DNA of 64,000 bases, from assembly GCA_014529385.2 (NCBI GenBank), contig CM043947.1, positions 124,266,891 through 124,330,890 on the forward strand, written 5' to 3'. Made by a program: the position numbers and the translations under genes. Source of the stretch: Adiantum capillus-veneris. Lineage: Eukaryota; Streptophyta; Polypodiopsida; Polypodiales; Pteridaceae. Below are positions 20,920 to 34,430 of this stretch, piece after piece (the stretch's first letter is position 1; each line of letters starts with the position of its first letter). The notes below the pieces were generated by a model. That model saw only the letters and a program-made list of their open reading frames with translations. It was not told where the DNA came from and did no database searches.

Positions 20920-23900
20920 ATGAGTAGTGACGAGGATGTGGGACCGTCCAACCGAAACACCTATCTCTCAACGAGGGTCTTATGTCCTTGTAATCAATGC
21001 AAGCATGTTGTGCGACGGACAAGACATGTTTCTTTGCAGCACGTTCGCGAATTTGGCGAGTTCGATCCATCTATTATAGATCGAGTTGTTGCCAATTATA
21101 ACTCGTCGGACTCTGACGCTGGCCAACAAGCAGCAATCTTGCAACCCAATAGACGTGTTCGCAGGCGCTTTGGTCAAGCAGCATATGTGAGGCCACAAGA
21201 AGAAGCCTCTGATAGCTCGGGGGATGATCATGCAGAGCACATTCCCAACGAGGCAATGTTTGAGCCCGAGATTGATGAAATGATCGAGACGATCATGGAT
21301 TCAGAAAGGCTTATCTATGATGATATGAAAAGTGAAGCCGATACGCCATTGTATAATGGAGCACGTATGTCTAGATTGAAAGCACTCTTGGTTCTTCTCA
21401 ACATGCAGGCAAAGTTTGGATGGAGTGACACTAGCGTCACAGCGCTTTTCAGGTGATCTATTACAATTAGTTTACTTTAATACTAGAACTCTAAATGTAC
21501 AATGATCTGATAGATTTTTACACGACTGTATCATATTTTTATGTTGTGTAGATTGCTGAAAGAGCACATACTACCAGCTGACAATGTGATGCTAGATTCC
21601 CGAGATGAAGCAAGAAAGATTTTGCGAAACTTGGGGATGGATTACAATTCTATCCACGCTTGTCCTAATGACTGCATTCTTTTCAGAGGGGAATACACAG
21701 ACATGGAGAAGTGTCCGAAATGTGATTCCGAAAGATATCGAGTAGATCTCCACGGGACAAAAATTCCACAAAAGGTTTTGCGACATTTTCCTCTGCTTCC
21801 TCGCATCAAGCATTTCTTCGAATGTAAGTCCATGGCCGCCCTAGCATCATGGCATGAGGAGAATAAATCTTTGGATGGTGTGCTACGAATTCCTGCAGAT
21901 TGCGCAGCCTGGAAACATATAGATGGAACATGGTCGGATTTTGCCAGGGAAGCTCGAAATTTGCGCTTAGTCCTGGCTATGGATGGCGTAAATCCATTTG
22001 GTCAAAGATCAACATCTTACAGTGTATGGCCCGTTGTCATCGTCAACTACAACATTCCCCCGTGGTTGACTACGAAGAAGGGGCACCTATGGCTAAGCTT
22101 GATTGTGCCAGGGCGATATAAAGTGGGGAATATGGATGTGTATCTTCGTCCACTATTGGAAGAGCTACAACAATTGTGGATTGGCATAGAGGTGGTGGAT
22201 ATGAGCCGACACACAGGACGACGGAATGCTTTGATCAGAGGCATTCTAATGTGGACCATGCATGACTATCCCGGGCTAACAGAATGCTCAGGTGATCTAT
22301 TGACACTCCTCACTCAGACACTGTAAATATTGTTTTTTCCCATAGTTGATCTATTATCATGTGTATACATGCAGGGCTTCAAACAAGCGGATATAGAGCA
22401 TGTGTCACATGTGGACCTAGACTGAATGCACGTAGGGCACCCTCACTGAAGAAGCAAATCTACGAAGGTCATCAAGCGTATCTTCCAGAGAATCATGTGT
22501 TACGCGACGGCTTTTTGGGAAGAGAGCCACCAAGGATGTCTGCACAAGCATGGTTAGAGCAGAAGGAGATGTGCGATGACGGATTGCCTCCAGGGATGAA
22601 GAGACTATCTCTATGGTACGAGTTACCATACTGGCCCCGACTCATGATCAATCACTTGCTCGATCCAATGCACATATTCAAGAATGTGGGTAATCTACTA
22701 TGGGACCATTTGACCGGCAAGAAAGATACTTTGGGAGCCAGAGTTGACCTTAGAAATGTGGATCGTATGGAGAAATATTGGCCGCAACAGCGTCTGATGG
22801 ATCGATAAAACTCCCTAAAGCACCATGGATTTTCACAGGAGCCCAAGAACGCAAAGTAAAAGAGGCCATTCGATCTTTGCGGACCCCCACTGGCGTAATG
22901 CACTCGCTCCGAACGTGTTTTACTAAAGAAGGAAAGCTTACCGGTTTGAAGTCACACGATTGGCATAAAATGTGTCAGGTACGTTCATAGTGGTCTTTAA
23001 TATCATTGCATAAAATGTGGACTTTAATATCATTGCTGCACATACTATACAGTTTATTTTACCGGTTGCCATTGAGGGATGTTTGTCTCTCGACATCCGT
23101 AACACAATCTACAAACTTGCAAAGCTGGTGCAATGGATCTCACAAAAGGAGATCAACGTAGACTCCATACCATTCGCCAAACTAAATGCTGCGGAGCTTG
23201 TGTGCATGTTTGAGAAACATTTTCCTACTACCATGCTAACCATTCAGGTGCATCTTCTTGTTCACATAGTTGATGAAGTGGAAATAGTTGGCACAGTTCA
23301 TTCCAGATGGATGTTCTTCTTAGAGCGTTTCATGAAAACGCTTAAGGGATATGTGCATCAAAAGGCACGTCCGGAGGGTAGCATGGCAGAAGGTTGGTTG
23401 GTATCAAAGTCCCTAGTGTACATTGGAGAGTGGCTAGACGGATTTGATAAATCCCGAGACACGCTATGGCGAACCATAGATGATGAGCGCATATCTGGGA
23501 TTGTCATGTGCAATCTCGGTGTTGAGAAGAAGATGACGGAAGATCTAGAGGCTAAAATCAACCGATTTTGCATGCTTCACAATCCAGTGATGCAAAAGTG
23601 GATTTCACAATATGAGGATGCAAAACAAGAGCGACAAAGGGCACGAATCGAGTGGAGATGGGGAAGACGACCACCGATGCACTATCCAGCGGTTCTGGAG
23701 AGCCTACCAACCTTCATGAGCTTAAGATGGTTGCACAACCAATTGAAAAGCGCACAACAATGCGGTGACGAAGTGACTGAAGAAGAGTGGGAGTACTCTC
23801 GGGGTTGCGCGACCAAGGTAAGTTTGCAATGTACGACTAGCAAGTGACTTTATTTATAAACGTTTGAACGGCCACTCATAATCTTTTTTCGTTGTAGTAT

Positions 23901-24566
23901 AAGTCATACACAGCACCATGGTGTAAAGGTCGACATTTTAGGGTGGAACGAATCGACAAAAAGCGTTTTACTCAAGATTGTGGAATCATGGCAAAATTTG
24001 AACAGTCTAGTCGACGACGTTCCTCTGATGCAGATCCTGTGGTGGCGGAACTCACTTACTTCAGCACGCTGCAAGAGATTTTGAGGATCGATTACAGAGG
24101 ATTTTTTGTCGACTTGTTTGACGTGCAATGGTTCACGATAATCATGGAGGGTCGCAACGCTACTGTGCGTAGAGGAGAGTCTGGTTTTCTTGAGGTGGAT
24201 TCTACTAAGAAATGGACTGACCTAAGAGACACTTTTGTACTACCCGAGCATTGTGAACAAGTAAGTATATAAATAGTTAACATCCCCCTTTTACAAGTTA
24301 TGTGCTTGAAAGCTCTCATGTAAGTTATGTGGCTCTGGCAGGTAATCTTTCATCCTACAAAGTCTACATCAAACTGGTGGTACGTCATAGAGGTAGCCCC
24401 TCGTAGTGCAAGGACGTTTGAAGGCTACCATGTGCCAATCACAACGACATCAATGGAGGAGATCAGAGAAGATGCTCAATCAGAAGCCGCTGCGTGGTGC
24501 GAGAAGAGCATCAAGATGCTACTACTCTATATGGGGTGCATGCAGAGGAGCTACAAAATGAAATAG
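20920..24566 (+). pseudogene. CACTA TNP2-type transposase (six exons, one frameshift)
   Basis: Exons by splice signals and phase: 20920-21452, 21552-22291, 22375-22978, 23053-23817, 23898-24260, 24342-24566. TNP2 features are an N-terminal Cys-rich segment (LCPCNQCKHV), CPNDCILFRGEY, CPKCDSERY, the catalytic-region LAMDGVNPFG, and LPYWPRL..NHLLDPMHIFKNV. These are followed by DUF4218-like LPVAIEGCL, MVHLLVH-type and MKTLKGYVHQKARPEGSMAEG segments. Exons 5-6 carry a DUF4216-like region (DYRGFFVDLFDVQWF, VDSTKKWTDLRDTFVLPEH). Within exon 3, the frame breaks near 22785-22795, where one base appears deleted between YWPQQ and SDGSIKLPKAPW, so the gene is likely inactive. Splice phases agree at every other junction. 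It would cut and join the element ends in the nucleus. Confidence 0.9.
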
Positions 24567-24921
24567 AGGATATGTGTTTAAACGGAGAGCTCTATATAGA
24601 TATAGGAAGTTATGCTGAGTTATGCGAGGATGAGAGAGAGATCTCTTAAAGCCACAAATATTGTATTTGAACAATTTTGCTCCGTGTTGTAAAATCTCTA
24701 GCTCTCTAAGTACCTTCCATGGTGTATAACGCTCTTTTCTACTCGCGCTCACATCTTTTGATTGAAAATTCTGAGTTTTCGACTTGCCTCTTCTATCACT
24801 CGATTCATTGCGTCATTGTATTTATATGCGTCATTACGTCATTGTATTTAATGGTCTTTGCGTCCTTGTCTACTCTATTCATTCAATATTAAGTTTAAAT
24901 ATTCGTGTGTTTAATGCAGGT

Positions 24922-26235
24922 ATGGATGATGAGGAGTTTCTTTCTTCTTTGTCACCGCAGCAGAGACAGTGGTACGTGGAGCGTCATCGCTCTGGCGCAT
25001 CATCGCGCGTTCCTACACCATCCACATCTCCCTCTCTTTCGGAGCATTCGGCGCGCTCCGAAGCTTCGGCGTCGACGAGACGAGCTTCACACTCGTCTAG
25101 ACACCGGCGCTCTAGTGGTGGCGGTGGTGGTTGTTGTGGGGATTCCGCCACCGATGCCTCCACACCGCCTCGTGTTCGATGAGGCTCTTTACCCTCCCCT
25201 TCTTTGCCCGCCCCCACACCAGCCACAGCATCGCCATCTACGCCAGGTTTTGCACGGCTGACTGTTCCTAGAAGCTACACACCTCTACCTACTCTGCCAG
25301 GAGCCACCCCACTCGACATTCCTCGCTTCGGGGCCCAGACGCCGGTGGAGACACCTGACGTCCGTACCCCCATCGACACGCCGCTAGAGACCCCTGCCGG
25401 GACACCCAAGTTCACGCGTCACCGGCCAGAGGGCTTGCCTTACTCCGTCGACATCAGCGGCGGCATCATCATGGATGATGACGGTAAGAAGGTGATCTCG
25501 TGCATGCGTGGTCTTTGCTCTCAGCTGTTTAGACACTACATACTAAACAAATGGAGTGAAGTACCAAGTGATTTAAAAAACAGAGTCATCAGCATACTTC
25601 ATGATGAGTTTCCCGTTCCAACACGGGATCAGCGCTTCAATGAAGACCTGATGAAGATTCGAATGCGCGAATACTGCAAACACAAGCGTTTCGAAGTGCA
25701 AAAAGCAATCAAGAATGGGTGGAACAGGCCAGATTGGCTGGCCAAAGAAGATTGGAAGAATGCGAAGAAAGCAGCGCGCGAGAATCCCGACAAGTGGAAG
25801 CAACAAAAGGATGCAGCTAGAGCGCGAGTAGAGGCAGGGAGCTCGCACCACTTGGGGAGCAGTGGATGGGCATCATTTGAGGCCGATTTTGTAAGTCTTT
25901 TCACATTGCTCTTTATGCATGTTCGATAGTTTAGGGTTTATGAGTTTTTTAGTTCTAACATAATGAAATCTTTGTATGTTTTGACAGTGGTCGATGACAG
26001 GACGTGATCCCACACCGTACGAGCGCGAGTACGCAGGCAGGAAGGGCTTAAACGCCCTGATGGACATTCTCAGTTCTCGCGGCGGCATGGTTAGTATTAG
26101 GGTTTACTCTTTTTTATTTTTTTTATTGTTTTATAAATGTCGTTATATGTTTATACTTACTGAAAGCTGTCTTATTGTCTTTTTTTGCAGAATCCGACAG
26201 ATATGCCGCTTGGACGCGATGAGACGTCTGACTAG
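24922..26235 (+). pseudogene. Second CACTA gene, plant En/Spm transposase-like (Transposase_24 type)
   Basis: Three exons: 24922-25890, 25988-26089 and 26191-26235, all phase 0 with GTAAGT/GTTAGT donors and CAG acceptors; about 371 codons. The N-terminal half is Ser/Pro/Thr-rich low complexity, including repeated TPxxTP units (GAQTPVETPDVRTPIDTPLE). The C-terminal half (CMRGLCSQLF, WSEVPSDLKNRVISILHDEF, WKQQKDAARARVEAGSSHHL) resembles the plant transposase family Transposase_24. One in-frame TGA (25180-25182) interrupts exon 1 while the frame stays open on both sides, consistent with CGA to TGA. By analogy with TNPA it may bind the subterminal repeats; that role is inferred. Confidence 0.75.
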
Positions 26236-26596
26236 ACGACGTCAGTTTAGCCGTAGTTAGATAGCATTAGTTTAGGGTTTTTCATAGCTTATGTATCATG
26301 AGACGGATTTTATACGTCTTTTTGAACCATGTATATTATTACATTTTTCACCGCAGTTCCTTTTGCCAATCAATTCTTTATGCCTATGATGTTGTACAAT
26401 TGTCATTATTACATTTGCCAATCAATTCATTTTGCCTCTGATGTGTACAATTGTCAATTTTGCAAACAATCCGTCTTGTGGGTGACTATTTTGGGTCTAT
26501 TATCTATCTTTGCACTTTTTTAAAAAAGTGAATCAAGTACAATATAGTTGATGGGTGGCAAGGCATTCAATGCCCTGCCATCAAAAAAAAATTCTC

Positions 26597-26820
26597 TCGG
26601 GCGTCGCTATAAGCGTCGCTATTTATGGCTCTGGAGCGTCGCTATGAGCGTCGCTATAGTCTTTTGTGTAACCGTCGCTATATGCGTCGATATAGCCGTT
26701 GCTATATGCGACGCTATAAGCGTCTCTATATAGCGATGCTTATAGCGACGCATATAGAGACGTCTATATCGACGCATATAGCGACGCTCGTAGCGACGGT
26801 TTTAGCGACGCCGGGGGTTA
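26597..26820. repeat. CACTA right subterminal repeat array
   Basis: Around fifteen degenerate GCGTCGCTATA/TATAGCGACGC units in both orientations, the counterpart of the hairpin at the left end. Several units have diverged (GCGTCGATATAG, GCGTCTCTATAT). Confidence 0.9.
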
Positions 26821-26884
26821 TAAAAACCCAATGTATTTCCGTCGCTAACAGCGTCACAAGAGCACACAACCTCTTGTAGTGAAT

Positions 26885-27300
26885 AAGGAGTGGTATGCTG
26901 GTGCTTAATCTTCATCTTTGGTCATAAAAAGTCTAGCAGTTTAGCTCTAAATCCTGGCCCCTTATGCAAAAGTAGCTCTAGTGGCACCCCAACCTTGCAA
27001 CATATTTCATTGTACATAAATGTTTCTACACCCTTTGCAGTGATTTGTTTTACTGCTATAGCCTCTGCCCATCTAGAGAGATAGTCCACTGCAGTCAAAA
27101 TATAGCTCTTACCCCTACTTGTGATAGGTAATGGGCCTATTGCATCAATCCACCACTTTTCAAACACATCAAACGCAATAATGGTTTTTCGTAGCTCTGG
27201 CTTCAACACTCTCTTCCCAAATGCTTGACACCTATTGCAAGACCTACACCAATGGTGAACATCCTTGTGAAAACTAGGCCATACATACCCCTATTGCAAG
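26885..27300 (-). pseudogene. Ty3/gypsy integrase, zinc finger and catalytic core
   Basis: Minus strand. The HHCC zinc finger is visible (HHWCRSCNRCQ near 27235-27260). The core begins FEKWWIDAIGPLP and YILTAVDYLSRWAEA, with the first catalytic Asp present. The expected second catalytic Asp (S/H-D-x-G) is Lys in LLHKGPGFRA. The frame ends at a stop near 26922, and the following bases to 26885 still encode integrase-like residues up to the CACTA junction. The rest continues at 18466-19160. Confidence 0.88.
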
Positions 27301-27442
27301 ATCTTATGCAAGGTGATCTTTAGAGCAAAATGTCTGCCACATGCGCCTTCATGATTCTCTTCCAACACTCTATAAAGCTCCTCTTGCCAAGTTACACGTA
27401 CCAACATGAGATCAGCCCCTTTCATGTATAAGACATCACCAA

Positions 27443-27969
27443 TCAATTTGTACCTGTATGCTCTACGCATAAAACCATACTTCTTACTGTTAGCAACAAC
27501 TCCTCTTCTTGAGCCAAACTTTCCTGGCCATGATAAAAATGTAAATTGGTCCTCAACACAAATAGATCCCCAATCATGCTTTGAGCTACTTCATGTGCCT
27601 CTCCATTTAGAGCACGTTCAATGTGTCTGATGCTCCATGCTTCAAACTTTTTTAACAGGCTTTTAATTCTAAACACATTTCCTTCAATGAGGTGTTCTTG
27701 CTCTTCCACACATCCAACACTTGCTTCACAACTAACAAGGCATCATCTTTTATGCTCAACCTTCTAATCCCCTACTTCAAACAAATGTGTAATCCGGCTT
27801 TGAACGTAGCATATTCAGCCTCATTGTTACTATGTGCATCCAATTTGAACCCTCTCTTACATACTAGCTTCCCTTCTGGATCATAAAGTGCTATACCCCC
27901 TGGAGCCGCATCAGTATGAGCCATCAAAGAACAACACATGTGCATTGCTGATCCGGGGCACTTCTTCAA
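27443..27969 (-). pseudogene. Second (archaeal-type) RNase H of the gypsy element
   Basis: Minus-strand frames carry HTDAAPGGIALYDPEGKLVC and NNEAEYATFKAGL, then FEAWSIRHIERALNGEAHEV. This combination (D..G..P.G, NNEAEY, H..R..N..AH) is the additional RNase H known in Tat-lineage Ty3/gypsy elements. A stop near 27770 and a frame change split it. Confidence 0.8.
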
Positions 27970-28203
27970 CTACCCATTTCACCACCTCTTCCTTAACAAG
28001 AAGGGGATTCTCCTTGTAAGTCAACAAATCAGCTAGGGTAGCTCTTGTACTGTCTTCCACTAAAAAAGAGAACTCAACTCTTGCAGCTCAATTATCCATT
28101 TCTTGACCACATTTGACATGTTAGTGCCATTAATTAACTTTGGCAAAAAGGTGTAACTCGTTAAGAAAACAAAAGTTCATGGTAGCAAGTAATGACGAAA
28201 TCG

Positions 28204-29214
28204 TCAACAAGCAAATATTGCACTGGCCATCACTAGATCTACTTCCGAGAATTTTCTCTCTGCTACCAACTTCACTCGGCTTGCACAATACATTGGCCTC
28301 ATATAATGGTTTCCCTTCCCCTTTTTCAATAGCATGGCTCCAATGGCATCATCCCCTACTGATGGATTTACATTAAACGCTTGCTCCCAATCAGGAGCCT
28401 GCATGGCTGATAGCCCCCCTAACCTCTTTCACCTCTTGAAACACTTCTTCACACTTGTCATCCCATTGCAATGGATCATGCTTTTCCACTTGTTGTAATG
28501 GATAAAGGAGCTGTGAAGACAATGGAATAAAACCTGCCATGTACTTCATTCTGTGTATAAAGGTTGCCAATTGCTTTGTACTCGTAGGTGATGGAAGAAG
28601 AATAATAGACTTTATCTGGATCAGCCTCAATGCCATTTTCTGACACCATATGGCCCAATAACTTCACCCTTGGCTGTGCTAGATGAAATTTCTTTAGATT
28701 TAGTTGTCCTCCACATTCATCATATTGAGCCAATACCATCTGCAGCTTCTCATGGTGTTCAACCCTACTGCTGTAGACACAAAAGTCGTCCATAAAAGCT
28801 TTAACACAACTACCAATGAATGGTTCCAATATCCATTTTTCTCTCTCTTGATAGAAAGATGCTCCCTTTGACAACCCAAATGGCAATATTGTGTAACAAT
28901 AACGACCCCATGGCGTAATGAAAGATGTCTTTGTTCGGTCTTTAAGAGCAATCTTCAATTGAAAATAGCCTAAAAAACCATCACACACACTGTACCACTC
29001 ATAACCTGCCTGAATCTAAGATCTGATCGATGAATGGAAGAGGGTATGGGTTCTTCTTAGTGGCTGCATTTAAGGGTTTAAAATCTACACAAATTCTCCA
29101 CTTTCCATCCTTCTTTGGGCTGACTACTTCTGGACTCACCCATTCTGTGGTTTCCACTGGGACTATGAACCCTGCCTTCAATAACTTGTCCACCTCTTCC
29201 GGCAAGGCCTCCAT
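28204..29214 (-). pseudogene. Ty3/gypsy reverse transcriptase and first RNase H
   Basis: Minus strand, three overlapping frames. RT: GFIVPVETTEWVSPEVVSPK, KWRICVDFKPLN, then GYFQLKIALKDRTKTSFITP, FGLSKGASF and the catalytic FMDDFCVYS (MDD in the usual YxDD position). RNase H: DDAIGAMLLKKGKGNHY followed by YCASRVKLVAERKFSEVDL. Frame changes near 28990-29000, 28560 and 28400 disable it. The FMDDF box fits non-chromovirus gypsy lineages. Confidence 0.9.
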
Positions 29215-29272
29215 TTGCTCTTACCCATCCTTCTTAGCCTTTGTTGCACTGGATTAGCACCTTCTTTCAGCT

Positions 29273-30439
29273 CTATATGCATCTCTTCTCCTTTGAACCC
29301 TCTATCTCTTCATATGAAGTAATGAACAAATCAGTAAAACTAGCCAGCGTGTGCAAATATATCTCCTTCTCCATAGCTGGAAGGTCTCCACTGATCATTT
29401 GTGTCATCAATTCCTGCTTCTTTGATAATTCAACCTTGGTTTGCATCAGCCCTTCAATCACTTCATAAGGCCCTTCACTTTCATCTTCGATATCATTTGC
29501 AAATGCAACTAAACCATACTCTTGGATTTCTTTGTCCATCAAAAGAAATGCAACATCAACATCCTCATCACTACTGGTAGTACTATCACTGTCCTTGTCA
29601 GTCACTGTGGAATAGTCTTCATCACTAGACTCATCCTCATCTTCATAAATCTCCTCCAATACTTTCCTTGTGTCCATATTATATAGCTTCTTGGCACATG
29701 TCTTTCCATAGAGGCTAATCGTACCACGTTTCCAATCTTGAACAGCTCCCACTAAACATAACCATGGTCTACCTAGTATAATAGGATATGCTCCCAACCC
29801 CGCTGGCATCACATGAAAATCAACCATCGCCTTTGCATCATACGCCTCCACTTCTAAGCTCTTTACAACACCCAAACATTTTACTTTTTGATGGTTTGCC
29901 AATCTGATCCGAAAGCTTGACACCCCAGTCACTGTAAGACCCATCTTCTCAACGCATGAGTGTGTTATGACACATATTTGGGCTCCGCCATCAAAATAAC
30001 CTTGTCCCAGATTTTTTCTTTTGTGCCACACACCTACTATTGGACAAATGTCTGGTAGCTCATCCATCGCCAACACCTTCACTAAACCTCTCTCTGGTTC
30101 TTTCTCCATTGGGTTAACCATCCTCTTCCACTGTCGCTTTAGCTTAGGCACCATCTCTATAAGCTGCCCAAAAGTAACATCTGCTTTCCTGCTTGTCAGA
30201 TCCTCCTTCCAGTCATAACTTAATTGCCCATCCCCTATTGGAAAATCTGAAACATGAAACTTGCGACGAGTCCTTTTCCTCTTGGCCTTGACATCCTCGC
30301 CTTCATGGCTCTTTTCCTTCTTCTTGCTAGGACCTGGGCCACTTCTTCCTTCCTTATCCTGTGTGGTCCTCTTCCCAATAGGCATCACTAATGTATCCTC
30401 CATCTTTGCTGCCTTCTCCAAAGTGACCACACTTATCAC
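29273..30439 (-). pseudogene. Ty3/gypsy gag-pol linker and aspartic protease
   Basis: A 388-codon minus-strand frame. The N-terminal part is Lys/Arg-rich. The protease core is at YFDGGAQICVITHSCVEKMG, where the active-site triad reads D-G-G rather than the usual D-T/S-G, followed by IILGRPWL, the flap/ILG motif. The C-terminal part is acidic (EDEDESSDEDYS). It lies between gag and RT as expected. The D-G-G change may mean an inactive protease. Confidence 0.85.
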
Positions 30440-30569
30440 TTTTGTCTTTCCCTTTTCCTCCTAGGTTAATCCACTAGTTTCTTCTTCTCCCTTAATTTTG
30501 ATGCCATAATCATTTGACCTAGTTAGCACCTCTCTTGGCAATGGATACATGTCTCTCCCATCCTTGGTG

Positions 30570-31371
30570 GCTTATCACATTGCAGGCTAATGTGGCCCAA
30601 CTCTCCTCAATTATAACACGTGGGCGTCTGCCTCCAGACTCTACCATTGCTTTGTCCAACACGATCCCTGGGTCTTTCTTCACCTCTTAGCTGATTTGCA
30701 AACCTCCCCCAACCTCGATTATATCCCACATTACCTAGCATGTTTAGGCTGAGATTCTTCATTAAATCTACCACTTGCCTCATGTCTTGCCTTAGCCCAT
30801 CATCTTGCACTGCTGTAGTGACCACTGTTGGCATAACCTTAGGACTAACAAAAACCACTGGTTCATGATGAACCCCTAGCATGCGACCTTGCAAAGAATC
30901 CATAAGCTAAAATTCATACCTCATGGGCGAAGAATCTACTCCTAGCTGACTCATTCTTCTCAGCTTCCACTCTTTGTTCCTTGCTACCTCTAGTGCATCT
31001 TCATATGTCCTAGGATTCTTTAGCTCCACTCTCCAACGTATATTCTCCCAAAGACCAGCCAAGAACCTGTCCTTCTTCATCATGTCAAGTGGGGGTACCT
31101 ATGGTGCTAAGGCCTTGCACATCCGCTCCCATGCCATTGAAAACTTACGTATGTATGCATCTACTGGCTCACCTTCCCTTTGAACCAAACTCTGTACTTC
31201 TTGCCACACTTTGTCAAGATCTTCTGTCTTCACAAACTCCACTTCCAATCCATGCCGTAGATTATCCCAACTTAATCTCATAGGTGGATCGGCCACATGC
31301 AACTCCTCTTCAAATGCTTTGGACCAAACTCGTGTATCACTCTTCAAACAAATATGGAGAAGACGTAACAT
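30570..31371 (-). pseudogene. Ty3/gypsy gag with broken CCHC zinc knuckle
   Basis: Minus strand. The capsid-like region (WSKAFEEELHVADPP, WDNLRHGLEVEFVK, VQREGEPVDAYIRKF) is followed, after frame changes, by RFLAGLW-type residues, then the nucleic-acid-binding end. The CCHC knuckle at about 30575-30617 reads CYN-stop-GELGHISLQC, so its second Cys codon is TGA. Stops and frameshifts near 31098, 30950 and 30905 break the frame. Confidence 0.82.
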
Positions 31372-32540
31372 CTATGTCAGATCATGAATCTGATTGCTAA
31401 TGCAGGCTACCTCCATCTTTTCCAAAAATTCTTCCATATCTTTGTCACCTTCCATGAAACTCCAGATAAGAGAAAGCCATGGCTACCCAAGTTTTGATGC
31501 TTTGAGAACCCCTTCTAACACATGTGCAAAAACCCAAACTTTTTACTGACTCAATCCCCAGAAACTTCAATGGATCTCGTCTTTAGATAAAGACAAACAC
31601 ATGCACGTCAAATGAGTTTTCATAGTTAATCATCGAAATTATAATAGGCAAAGGCGATTCCAGTATCTCTCTTAATCTTCTTGGCTCGAACATAAAGACT
31701 ATGTGTTGCTGGAAAAAAATCTTCCTGGACACATTAACATTTGTTTGGATTCTTTGTGCAAAATGAAAATGAGTAAACTAAGGTCCATTTTTAAAGCCAA
31801 CCATGCGGCTCCCAAGCAGGCACACCTGACTTATCCTCTGATTTTGTGAGAATTTCAGCAGCATAATAGCATAAATGGCTCAAAAGACCAAAAAACCACC
31901 CATCACAACTTGGAAAGATTCTGGCAGAGTTTCCCTAGAAGTAGAACAGTAAGAACCCAGAATATAGACTGTATATCTGGCAGAGTTTCCCTAGAAGTAG
32001 AACAGTAAGAACCCAGAATATAGACCTGCCAACAATAGAACCCGAGCATCAAGTAGGAATCACTAGTACATAGCCTATGGAGAGGTCACAAACAGGGTGC
32101 TCCAACCACCTGTAACACTGAAAGGATCTCACATTTGAGAATCCCCCAGCTCAATAAAACCTCACGCTATCAACCCTCTCACGAAAGCTTATGCAAATCT
32201 TGTATAGTCAGGTCTCAGAAATGACTATCTTCTAGACCAAGTCTCAGAAATAGCTGGGACTACCCAGTAAAACCAAGTATGGCTCCACAAAGGTGTACAA
32301 TGGTAGTATCCACAAGTAACATACAATAAAAGACAATGTGCTCTAACAAGCGCCGATTGATTCATACCCACGGCAACTGCAAGTGACTCCCACTTGCCAG
32401 TGTATCACTCTACTCCAGCTACCTGTCCCTGTGTGAATCACATGTCTGTGTAACCTATAACTTATAACCTATAATCTGCAATTTGTACTTCTGAAGCTGA
32501 AGGTACTCGAAGAACATCCTCCGTGGGGGCGCTAAAAGAA
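31372..32540 (-). other. Gypsy 5' leader with possible primer-binding site
   Basis: Non-coding leader between the 5' LTR and gag. It holds an exact tandem repeat of 56-bp period at 31921-32032 (CTGGCAGAGTTTCCCTAGAA units). On the minus strand the LTR is followed by TTCTTTTAGCGCCCCCACGG. The TAGCGCC part resembles the TGGCGCC primer sites of gypsy elements, but the tRNA could not be assigned. Confidence 0.5.
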
Positions 32541-33801
<1,261 letters not shown>

Positions 33802-34430
33802 ACGGGAACACTATATCATTGATTATATGCACAAGCACTACACATGATGGTTTCCATCTGTAGAAGGCAAGCATGGCCTCGCTATCAAGAAATTTATTCA
33901 TGGGATATCTTTAATCTAATAAGAGAGTCTCAAGATAGGTAATATCTTGTTTTAACAACCGACAAAAATATAGCATGGCTACCTTCTTTCTGATGCTCGG
34001 AATCTTTCTCTTCTTTTCATGGGGAGATATGATTGTTTCAAAATCCATTGGTGGTGAGTAACATTTCACCTTGAGAAAATCTATTGCTTAGTTTGATTCA
34101 CTTGTGAATAAGATTCCAACTTGAGAGGGTCTGCTATTTGGTCTATAACACTGATTGTGTCTATAGGAGTGGTATTTCTAGGGGTACGGCCCATCTAATG
34201 AAAGATCTCTCCATAAGTGTCGAGGGTCATTGATTGGCCTCTTCGTAGTTGTACTTTCAATGAAAAAAAGTTATAAATCTACCAAGGGATAGTAGATAAG
34301 TTTGTCTTATCAGTTTCTTACAATCACTATTGGTAACATGGTAGACTATGCTTGTCACAATTAATTGATAGTTTAAGCACTTTCTTTGAAAAATCTAAAC
34401 AAGGGGTTCGGAGTGACAAGGCAACACCCA
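33802..34430. other. Right flank of the nested element, nothing recognised
   Basis: AT-rich, no ORF or repeat that I can assign. Confidence 0.35.

Larger units (their letters stand above)
19164..26881 (+). mobile_element. CACTA (En/Spm) DNA transposon, 7.7 kb
   Basis: Termini are CACTACAAGAGG and its complement CCTCTTGTAGTG, flanked by the 3-bp AAT duplication, the hallmark of the CACTA superfamily. Both ends carry subterminal arrays of GCGTCGCTAT-type motifs. Inside are a TNP2-type transposase gene and a second En/Spm-type gene, both on the plus strand (opposite to the host element), plus a captured HMA-domain gene fragment. The transposase has a frameshift and the second gene an in-frame stop, so this copy is probably not autonomous. 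Confidence 0.95.
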
